Shown: piece by piece, positions 14,860-21,604 of the stretch
How the letters are laid out: each line of letters begins with the position of its first letter
Position numbering within the stretch: position 1 is the first letter of the stretch
Virus record (IMG/VR): IMGVR_UViG_3300030116_002437
Span: 1,014 to 22,617 of that record
Strand: one strand, 5' to 3'
DNA length: 21,604 bases
Source of the DNA: a virus
Program-made: the position numbers and the translations under genes
The notes under the pieces: model-generated
Databases searched by the model: none
Seen by the model: only the letters and a program-made list of their open reading frames with translations
Told to the model about the DNA's origin: nothing

Positions 14860-15722
14860 TAGCGGCAATAGGATTAGCACTTTCAGCAGCAGGTACAGGA
14901 GTTAGTTTTGCTCAGGCTGCTAAAGCTAAAAGAGACCAAAAAACAGCTATAAGAGAACAAAAGGCTCTAATGCAAAAAGCCAAACAAAGAGCTGAGAAAA
15001 ACTTTTATGAAACCCTCAATGTTCCTATTGATGCGTTTGATAATCAATTTAAACAAAACCAACAAGTAGCTGCTCAAGCTTTAGCAGCTTTACAACAGGG
15101 AGATGCAAGAAATTTAGCAGCAGGTATGGGTGGTTTACAACAAGCAGCTACCCAAGCAAATGAGGTTGTACGTACGGGTATGCAAGATGCGTTGTACGAA
15201 AACCAAAAAATGAAAGCTAAAGCTAAAGACCAATTAAACCAACAATTACTTGACATGGAGGTTGGTGCAGCAGCTGATGCAGCGCAGATAGCAAGAGATT
15301 ATGGTAGAGATTATGCAGCTGGTATCCAAGGAGGTATTGCTTCCGCCGCACAAGCTGCACAGTCGGCATCTCAATTAGTGCCTTTATTCGGTACTTCAAA
15401 AACAGATAGAGCAGCTAACACTTTAGATACAAGGTTTGGAAGCGATGAAGACTTAGCTAAGACAATAGAAAAAGATGACGACGGTAATATAATTGGAGGA
15501 GGCACAGGATTAACTCGACAGTCAAGGATTGACAAGTTAAGAAAACTACAATTAACTCCAAAAGAAGTAAGACAAGTAAGTGATGGTCAAACTTTAAATG
15601 TAGATAAATTTAAAGAGCTTATTACAGGTAATCCTGATGATGCAAGATTTAAAGATTTACAAGAAAGTATTGGAGCTGTTACTGGTTTAGAAGAGCTTAA
15701 GAAATTATTATACGGATATTAG
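14847..15722 (+). CDS. Internal virion / DNA ejection protein, T7 gp14-like
   Basis: This 291-residue protein starts with a Gly/Ala-rich hydrophobic helix (residues about 4-26, IAAIGLALSAAGTGVSFA), followed by basic and Ala/Gln-rich helices (AKAKRDQKTAIREQKALM, residues 26-60) and a long Ala/Gln coiled-coil region to about 185. This layout matches T7 gp14-type internal proteins, which are ejected first and form a pore in the outer membrane. The C-terminal third is charged and probably globular (QLTPKEVRQVSDGQTLNVDK). The start ATG lies inside the end of the cupin gene, giving a 13-base overlap. The next gene starts five bases after the TAG stop. Position before two larger internal proteins supports the call. 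It rests on layout and composition, not on a conserved catalytic motif. Confidence 0.68.
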   Translation: MSGVIAAIGLALSAAGTGVSFAQAAKAKRDQKTAIREQKALMQKAKQRAEKNFYETLNVPIDAFDNQFKQNQQVAAQALAALQQGDARNLAAGMGGLQQAATQANEVVRTGMQDALYENQKMKAKAKDQLNQQLLDMEVGAAADAAQIARDYGRDYAAGIQGGIASAAQAAQSASQLVPLFGTSKTDRAANTLDTRFGSDEDLAKTIEKDDDGNIIGGGTGLTRQSRIDKLRKLQLTPKEVRQVSDGQTLNVDKFKELITGNPDDARFKDLQESIGAVTGLEELKKLLYGY

Positions 15723-15727
15723 AAGTT

Positions 15728-17821
15728 ATGGCAGAGAATACACAAAAACCTACAGCTTCTAATAAATACTCTTTATATTCAGGAAGAGAAGAAGCGGTAA
15801 ATTGGGGACAGGTTGCGGTAGATTTAACCAAAGGGTTAGAGGGAATTCGTGACTCAAGAGCAGCTGCTAAACAAAAAATAATAGACGACACCAATGCGGC
15901 GATGGATAAGCTCAGTGAAATAGCTGACTTACAAGCTCCATCTATGAACAGTTTAATTATAGACGGTTCTGACTTTTCAAAAAACACATTACAAGCAAAC
16001 ATGGATTTAGTTAAGCGTGGTCTATTAGACCCTAAAGACTACATGCTTATAATGCAACAACAAAAAGATGGGTATAAAGCATTAAGCAACTATGCTAAAA
16101 ACTATGACGCTAAATATAAAGAAGGTATAGAGAGAATTAAAAATGGAGAAGCTTCTAATCTTGAAGAGTTTTTTAGAGGTACAGGTTTTAGTTTTGGTAA
16201 TACAAAAAATAAAAAGCTTTGGTCTGACCCAGCAACTGGTCAATTATTGTTAGTTGAAATGGAACCAGACCCAGATAACGAAGGTCAATTCAGGCTACCA
16301 AGTCGTGAAAAAAATCCAGGAGCTTACACCACTCCAGCTTCTATGTTAAACCTTATTAACTTCCAAGAAAATTCCAGAGACTTAAACGAAGACGTAGCTA
16401 ATTTAGTTACAAATAATTTAGCTGAGGTTGTAACCTCAACCATTACTTCATACTCTGTTTTATCAGGAGGTAAAGATGTAAAGAGCATTGAGGATTTTAG
16501 ACAGTTGTTCGATGATGTTGAAGGTGAAGGCTTTACTGATGAACAGGGAAATAAAATGACATTCGATGACTGGTTAGAATCACAAGCAAAAGGTGTAGTA
16601 TCAGATTCAAATGCAGCTGCAGAATATCTTTTAAATGCTGGTTTAGGATTTAGTTTTACTGATGACCCAGATGTTGCAAAAAAAGATTCTAAAAAAATAT
16701 TGGTAAACACAGGAGAAGGTCAAATGCCAACTGTAACATTAACTGATGAGCAGGAAGCAGAAGCTATTAGGTTAGCTAAGAATCAAATTAATTCTCAGTT
16801 AGATTCAGTGGTTAAAGTAAACGCAGGTCTTGGTGGTCAGCAAGAAAGAGCGCAAACTACTGGTGAAATAAATCAAGACACTCTTGATAAAAATATCAAT
16901 GGATATCTTGCTGATTTAAATGTGGTGTTGACTGACCCAGATATAAAATCTTCTGAAGGTCGTTTAAACAAGCTTATACAACAGAGAAATGAGCAAAATA
17001 TTGCAAACGGTAATCCAGTTATTACTAACGTAGATATTACAGATGATATCATATTAGTGGAGTTTGACGGTAGAGAGCCAATAAGAATAGTAAGAACTGA
17101 GTATGATGAGAAAGATGGGGTTGCAGCACAAACTACATTACAAGAAGATATAGCTTCTCTGTATGATGTTTTAAGTCCATTCGGTGATAAAGAAGGTTAT
17201 GACTTGTCAGCTACGGAAGTAACACAAAGAGTAAATGATAACATAGAATTAGGTGATAGAGGTAAACAAAGACAAGTAGGATTTGAAGAGGCAGTTGAAT
17301 TGGCTTCTACTGATAATACTTCTGCTAAAGTTTTTGAGATAGATGGTAAAGAAGAAACAATTGCTGAATACTTAAAGGTTAGTGGTGGTATGGATGAAAC
17401 TACAGCGGGTAATACTAATAATGAAATACAAAGAGTATTAACTCAGACTATTAATAGGTTCTTGTCTGCTGCTGACAAGCAAGCATTTGGAGACGCAGGT
17501 TTCACTGGTTTAAAAATAGATGTATCAGGTAGTGGTAAGAGCAATAGAATTACTCTGATATATAATAAACCAGTTCCAGACCCTGATAATCCAGGTGAGA
17601 TGATTATGGAAGAAGTAAAAGTTGATGTTGGTGGAGCAAAGAGAAATACAACCATGGAACAATTAGCTGACTCAGTTGCTCAAGCTATGAATATAGTAAA
17701 CGAGGATGCTAATAAAAACAGAGAGGGTGGAGGTCAAACTTTTATGACTACTTATCCTGAATGGAAAAAGAAGAATCCAAATAAAACCTATTTGGATTAC
17801 AAAAAAGAAATGGGATTATAA
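15728..17821 (+). CDS. Probable internal virion protein (T7 gp15 position)
   Basis: This 697-residue, acidic, mostly helical protein has no signal peptide or membrane segment. Residues about 1-60 are helical with a central motif KGLEGIRDSRAAAKQKI. The middle has many DD, NQ and TDD turns without a recognisable domain. The C-terminus ends in MTTYPEWKKKNPNKTYLDYKKEMG, a basic, aromatic tail. I do not recognise a specific family. Its place between a gp14-like protein and a giant gp16-like protein matches the T7 and P22 order of ejection proteins, which suggests it is packed in the head and delivered into the periplasm at infection. The gaps to both neighbours are five and three bases, so it is part of a coupled operon. 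No protease, lysozyme or nuclease motif is visible. Confidence 0.6.
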   Translation: MAENTQKPTASNKYSLYSGREEAVNWGQVAVDLTKGLEGIRDSRAAAKQKIIDDTNAAMDKLSEIADLQAPSMNSLIIDGSDFSKNTLQANMDLVKRGLLDPKDYMLIMQQQKDGYKALSNYAKNYDAKYKEGIERIKNGEASNLEEFFRGTGFSFGNTKNKKLWSDPATGQLLLVEMEPDPDNEGQFRLPSREKNPGAYTTPASMLNLINFQENSRDLNEDVANLVTNNLAEVVTSTITSYSVLSGGKDVKSIEDFRQLFDDVEGEGFTDEQGNKMTFDDWLESQAKGVVSDSNAAAEYLLNAGLGFSFTDDPDVAKKDSKKILVNTGEGQMPTVTLTDEQEAEAIRLAKNQINSQLDSVVKVNAGLGGQQERAQTTGEINQDTLDKNINGYLADLNVVLTDPDIKSSEGRLNKLIQQRNEQNIANGNPVITNVDITDDIILVEFDGREPIRIVRTEYDEKDGVAAQTTLQEDIASLYDVLSPFGDKEGYDLSATEVTQRVNDNIELGDRGKQRQVGFEEAVELASTDNTSAKVFEIDGKEETIAEYLKVSGGMDETTAGNTNNEIQRVLTQTINRFLSAADKQAFGDAGFTGLKIDVSGSGKSNRITLIYNKPVPDPDNPGEMIMEEVKVDVGGAKRNTTMEQLADSVAQAMNIVNEDANKNREGGGQTFMTTYPEWKKKNPNKTYLDYKKEMGL

Positions 17822-17824
17822 GAA

Positions 17825-20800
17825 ATGAATGAGATTCAATTAAAAATATTAGAAGACTTATTTGCTATGGTTCCAGAGGGAACCTTTAGAGATGTAGAAG
17901 AGCTTCAAGAATTTATAGAAGATGAGGGGACTGAAGATTTGTTTGAGATGCTACCAGAAGGTGTGTTTGAAAGCGAAGAACAGTTTGGGGAGTTTCTAAC
18001 ACCCTTAAAAAAAAAAGATTTTTCTGGAGAGGGTCCTCAACAGCCTGTGGATTCGGCTACACAAACTCCTGCAGAAGAGACTCCTTCGCCGCAAGGAGCT
18101 GGTTCTTTGGGTTCACCAAATAGAAGTGTAAACCGTTTAAACCCTGCTTCTCTTAATCAATCACTTGTACAACAACCCTTACCCGATAAACCTGTCGGTA
18201 CTAAGTTTGGTGCTAACGTAGATGTTGGTGAGAAGAATACTTGGCTTGAAGAAATGCTGGGTAAAAATACAGTTACAGATTTCTTTGGTGATATGTATAG
18301 GGCAGGAGCTCAAGGTCTTGGTCAAGGTGCTACCATAGATGATGCTCGAAGATTATTTGTTTCGGGTAGTGAAACTTCAGATGCAGATGTAGAACAATAC
18401 ATTGCTGCTGTTAAGAACATGGACAACTATGGTATGTCTGACGAAATGAAATCTTTCAATAGAATTTATGAAGATAATGGTGGAGGAGTTTTAGGTTTTA
18501 TGTTCGGTGTAGCTCAAAATCCTTCAGTCATTGGTCAGTTATTTGTATCCTCAGTTGCATCAATGGTTAATCCTGAAGTGTTAGGAGGGGCGGCAGGTGG
18601 TGCTGCATTAGGCGCGACAGTTGCAGGAGGAACAGGTGCAATAGCGGGTTCTATAGGTGGACCAATAGGAAGTGCTATAGCAGGTTCTGTAGGTGCATTA
18701 GGAGGTGGTATAAACGGTGCCATCTTAGGAGCAAGTGCTACACTTGAAACAGGTTTGGCTTTTACTGAGTTTATGAAAGAAGAAGTTGACCGTGCTGGAT
18801 TTAAATTTGACAAAGATGGTGTAAGAAAAATATTAAGCAACCCTACTGCTATGCAATCTATAAGAAACAAAGCCATGGCAAGAGGTCTTGTTATAGGTAC
18901 TATAGATGCGTTTACAAGGGGTGTTGCAGGTAAGGTAGGGGGTAGTACTATAAAGGCTGCAAAGGCCGCGGATAGAGCTATAACAAAAGGAATGAAAGCG
19001 CGAGCTGCTTTAAAGGCTGCAGGTATTGAAGCTGTTGGTGGAGCAAGTGGTGAAGCTACCGCAAGAGCAGTTACGGGTCAAGAAATGGATGTAGCTGAGA
19101 TTGGATTTGAAGGTATAACAGGACAAGCTTCTTCTGTATTATCAGTACCCGCTGCAGTAAGCGGCATGAGCTTAACAGATATAGGTAATAACATGGTAGG
19201 TAAAGGTAAAAACTTTTTTAAACCACCAAGCTATGGGTATCTGACAAAGAAAGGTACTAAAATGTTAATGAGTAAGCAAGATGTTGAGGCTGCTATTGAT
19301 ACCATGACAGACCAAGAAATAATAGATTCACAATTTGTTATTGAAAATGACACAGCTCTTGAAGAAAAATATACTAAAAGAAGACAAGAAGCAAACTTGA
19401 ATCAGCAAACACCTGATAACTTAAAAGGAGAAAGAAGAAAGAAATACATTGAGCTACTTCAAGAAAGAGATAATATGGAGAATCCAGATTCTCCAGAAAA
19501 CAAAGAGCGAATAAAACAAATAAATGAAGAGCTTGATGCTATTGTAAAAGAAGCAGAAACAGATGTTGGAGAAACTGTAAAGCTACCAGATGGTTTAGAA
19601 AGATATTTTTCTGTAACACAGTTAGAAGCTATACAAGCATTACAAGAAGAGGGTGTAGAAAAACCTACTGATGAACAGGTTAAAAACAAACAAAAAGAAT
19701 TACTTAAATTAGCAATAGAAGCAGCTAAAAAAACTGCAGCTGAAGTAGATAGGTTTAAGAATGTAAAAGATTTAGATGATGAAGAAGCTAAAGAACAAGC
19801 TAAAGACCAGCTAATATCTGAAGGTATACTTGAACCAACCGAACAACAAATAAACGAAAGAGCCAATGCCATTCAAGAGTCAAGCGCAACGCAGGTGGAT
19901 GTACAAGAATCTACCCCAGATAGCCCAGAAGTGGGAGAAGGAGACGCCCCAGGGGTCGTTACCCAAGAGGGTGAAACCCAAAACCAAGGTGTTGACAAGC
20001 CTATTGAGACGCAAACGCAAGAGGAAATAAGTGTAAACGTAGCACCATTTTTTGAAACTTCAATAGAGTCTACAACCGAAGCAGGTGGTTTAAGAAAGTC
20101 GCCACAATATCAAGAGTATAAACAATCACTTCAAAATATTGCAGATGATTTAGGAGTAGAGATTGAAATTGAAGAGTCAGTAGGCGGTTACGTAAATGAT
20201 GCGGGTACCAAAATTAGAGAGGTAAGTAACGTTGTAAAATTAAAACAAGCAACACTGGAACAAGCCTCACAGTATGCAGCTCTTACAGCTGCATTAGCTC
20301 CAGAGGTACAAGAGTCTTCCATTGCTGCTGAGTACACTACGGACGGTGCAGAAAATCATAATGGTAATGAAATTACTATTAAAGTTTCTGATAGTGAAGG
20401 CACATTTCAAGCCCTGCAAGAAGCAGGTATTGATGAATACACTTTGTCAGAAACAAATAATTTATTAACTTTGTTGGACATTTTTGATTTTAGTGACCCA
20501 GACAAGGATGCTAAACTTGAAAAATTAATAGACATATTAGACGAAAAAAATATTACTTATGAAGTCTCAGATAAAAAAGCAATCAACTCAAGATTTATTG
20601 ACAAGAAGAGCAGGCAACAGATTCTTTCAGATGGTAGACAAAGCGCCATACAACAACAACAAGAAGGGTCAAGCCTTTATAAGAAAATCATCTCAGCGAT
20701 AAATCGCGACGCACAGAAGCAAGGTATATCCCCGAATGAATATATAGGTAAACCCTCAGAGCCAGCCACACCTGAAGTTACAGCTGATACAGATAGAGTT

Positions 20801-21604
20801 CAAAAGATTATAGATGATATAGTCAAAAAAACTGAACAAAGAGAACAGACTCGTGACGATGGTGGTAAAACCAAAAAGAAAAGAAGAGCTGCAAAAAAAC
20901 AAACTCTTCTTGATAATACTATTAGTTATCTTCAAAATTCTAAATTATATCAACAGCTTGATGATATATCAAGAGAAAGATTAATAAACGAACTAAATAA
21001 AAGATTTGGTTTTAAAATTAAAAAAGCAGCAATACCTTCTTTTGTAAAACCAAAAGATAAAAAGGTAGTAGTTAATGAAAGAGTTGCTTTAAAGGACCAA
21101 ATAAAATTAGAAGCAAAAGCAGCAAGAGAATCAGCAGCTGCTTATAAAAAGTCTATGAAAAACATAGCTGCTTTAATCAGCAGCTTCGGAAAAAATCTTG
21201 GTAAGATTTCACAATCTAAAGTAAAAGCTATTACAAAAAGATTTGCGAATGTAAATCTTAATAATAAAAAATCAGTAGATAGCTTCCTTACATTTGTAGA
21301 TAATGTATTTACTAAACAAGATTATGTGCAGCGTTTAAACACTGCGAAGAGTCAAGCTAAAAAAGCTAAGAAGCAAGTAGGCGGAGCAAAGACTGGTGTA
21401 CTACCAGCTGATTTAAAAGCTGCATTAAAGACAGTGTTCAGTATAAATCCTGCACTAATACCAGAACCTTTATTAGATTCTTTTATAGAACTTACATCTG
21501 AGTATGGCTCAGGTAAAAAAGTTCCTTCATTTAAGAAAGCTCAAGAAACTTTACCAAAAGCTTTAGAAATAATTAATGGTGTACAAGAAAATATAAACGA
21601 AGAT
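17825..21604 (+). CDS. Giant internal virion / ejection protein, 3' end outside window
   Basis: The frame is open for 1260 codons from the ATG at 17825 to the window end. Residues 12-31 and 39-58 are two copies of a motif of the form LFxMxPEGxFxxxEExxEF. Residues about 67-125 are a Pro/Gln/Ser-rich linker. Residues about 220-305 form a long hydrophobic Gly/Ala stretch with glycine-zipper spacing (VNPEVLGGAAGGAALGATV, then GAIAGSIGGPIGSAIAGSV), typical of proteins that insert in or cross membranes. After about residue 420 it is largely Lys/Glu/Gln helices with acidic linkers, and a Lys-Arg patch lies near 1018 (GGKTKKKRRAAKKQ). No lytic transglycosylase or other enzyme motif is visible in the part present, unlike T7 gp16. 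Position and layout suggest a head-packaged protein that forms the DNA channel across the envelope. Catalytic domains could lie beyond the window. Confidence 0.68.
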   Translation, partial: MNEIQLKILEDLFAMVPEGTFRDVEELQEFIEDEGTEDLFEMLPEGVFESEEQFGEFLTPLKKKDFSGEGPQQPVDSATQTPAEETPSPQGAGSLGSPNRSVNRLNPASLNQSLVQQPLPDKPVGTKFGANVDVGEKNTWLEEMLGKNTVTDFFGDMYRAGAQGLGQGATIDDARRLFVSGSETSDADVEQYIAAVKNMDNYGMSDEMKSFNRIYEDNGGGVLGFMFGVAQNPSVIGQLFVSSVASMVNPEVLGGAAGGAALGATVAGGTGAIAGSIGGPIGSAIAGSVGALGGGINGAILGASATLETGLAFTEFMKEEVDRAGFKFDKDGVRKILSNPTAMQSIRNKAMARGLVIGTIDAFTRGVAGKVGGSTIKAAKAADRAITKGMKARAALKAAGIEAVGGASGEATARAVTGQEMDVAEIGFEGITGQASSVLSVPAAVSGMSLTDIGNNMVGKGKNFFKPPSYGYLTKKGTKMLMSKQDVEAAIDTMTDQEIIDSQFVIENDTALEEKYTKRRQEANLNQQTPDNLKGERRKKYIELLQERDNMENPDSPENKERIKQINEELDAIVKEAETDVGETVKLPDGLERYFSVTQLEAIQALQEEGVEKPTDEQVKNKQKELLKLAIEAAKKTAAEVDRFKNVKDLDDEEAKEQAKDQLISEGILEPTEQQINERANAIQESSATQVDVQESTPDSPEVGEGDAPGVVTQEGETQNQGVDKPIETQTQEEISVNVAPFFETSIESTTEAGGLRKSPQYQEYKQSLQNIADDLGVEIEIEESVGGYVNDAGTKIREVSNVVKLKQATLEQASQYAALTAALAPEVQESSIAAEYTTDGAENHNGNEITIKVSDSEGTFQALQEAGIDEYTLSETNNLLTLLDIFDFSDPDKDAKLEKLIDILDEKNITYEVSDKKAINSRFIDKKSRQQILSDGRQSAIQQQQEGSSLYKKIISAINRDAQKQGISPNEYIGKPSEPATPEVTADTDRVQKIIDDIVKKTEQREQTRDDGGKTKKKRRAAKKQTLLDNTISYLQNSKLYQQLDDISRERLINELNKRFGFKIKKAAIPSFVKPKDKKVVVNERVALKDQIKLEAKAARESAAAYKKSMKNIAALISSFGKNLGKISQSKVKAITKRFANVNLNNKKSVDSFLTFVDNVFTKQDYVQRLNTAKSQAKKAKKQVGGAKTGVLPADLKAALKTVFSINPALIPEPLLDSFIELTSEYGSGKKVPSFKKAQETLPKALEIINGVQENINED
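17858..17998 (+). repeat. Tandem PEGxF motif repeat, two copies
   Basis: This encodes LFAMVPEGTFRDVEE (residues 12-26) and LFEMLPEGVFESEEQ (residues 39-53), each followed by an (L/G)xEF ending. The period is 27 residues. It sits at the extreme N-terminus of the giant ejection protein, a place suited to a docking or packaging signal. The function is inferred. Confidence 0.65.
18484..18741 (+). other. Glycine-zipper membrane-type segment
   Basis: Codons about 220-305 of the giant protein contain almost only small and hydrophobic residues, with repeated GxxxG-like and GG spacing (GGAAGGAALGA, GSIGGPIGSAIAG). The segment is long enough for several membrane crossings. It is the best physical hint in the window for membrane insertion during DNA ejection. 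Confidence 0.6.

Noticed and set aside
19459-19872. Minus-strand open frame of 137 codons, Ser/Leu-rich and hydrophobic
   Set aside because: It is the complement of the Glu/Lys/Ala-rich helices of the giant ejection protein; the Ser/Leu/Phe composition is the expected artefact of that.
1-21604. CRISPR arrays, tRNA genes, insertion sequences or attachment sites
   Set aside because: No regularly spaced direct repeats, no cloverleaf with a CCA end, no transposase-like frame and no flanking inverted repeats were seen.
1-21604. TAG or TGA stop-codon reassignment, as in some crAss-like phages
   Set aside because: Three genes end at TAG exactly before the next start (7101-7103, 14289-14291, 15720-15722) and reading frames are not interrupted by in-frame stops, so the standard code fits.

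Overview
The window is a stretch of a double-stranded DNA tailed-phage genome (free phage or prophage; neither end is visible). It holds 14 genes, all on the + strand, tightly packed, with no gene-free stretch over 300 bases. Several family resemblances, recalled rather than searched, point to a short-tailed (podovirus-like) phage related to the crAss-like and uncultured marine phages of Bacteroidetes. The DNA signals agree with a Bacteroidetes host. The DNA is AT-rich, starts lack Shine-Dalgarno sequences, and four of the few real intergenic gaps carry a TAnnTTTG box, the -7 element of Bacteroidetes housekeeping promoters. TAA is the main stop and TAG is also used, so the code looks standard.

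Layout. Bases 1-5144 are the head module: the C-terminal part of the portal protein, a complete PAP2-type phosphatase gene (unexpected here), a probable scaffolding protein, the major capsid protein closed by a hairpin terminator, a conserved protein of unknown function, and a 109-residue protein with its own promoter and terminator. Bases 5225-14291 are the connector and tail module: two ring or tail-tubular proteins, a 1605-residue stabilization/tail-hub protein, a 519-residue cysteine-rich adhesin-like protein and a 267-residue protein that looks like the displaced C-terminal part of the stabilization protein. Bases 14300-21604 are the ejection module: a cupin-fold protein with its own promoter, then three proteins whose order and features resemble the T7 gp14-gp15-gp16 internal virion proteins. 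The last has more than 1260 residues, carries a long glycine-zipper membrane-type segment and runs off the end of the window.

How the genes work together. Scaffold and capsid protein build the prohead on the portal. The ring proteins and stabilization protein close the portal vertex and form the short tail. The cysteine-rich modules are likely the surface-exposed, receptor-facing part. The ejection proteins are packed in the head and probably form a channel across the host envelope. The regulatory signals divide the late region into transcription units: scaffold plus capsid, the 109-residue protein alone, the tail genes, and the cupin plus ejection genes.

The most unusual points are the PAP2 phosphatase inside the head-assembly genes, the stabilization protein apparently split by about 2.7 kb of adhesin-like modules that straddle a gene boundary, and the promoter/terminator-insulated 109-residue gene. 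Protein family calls rest on pattern recognition, without database searches.
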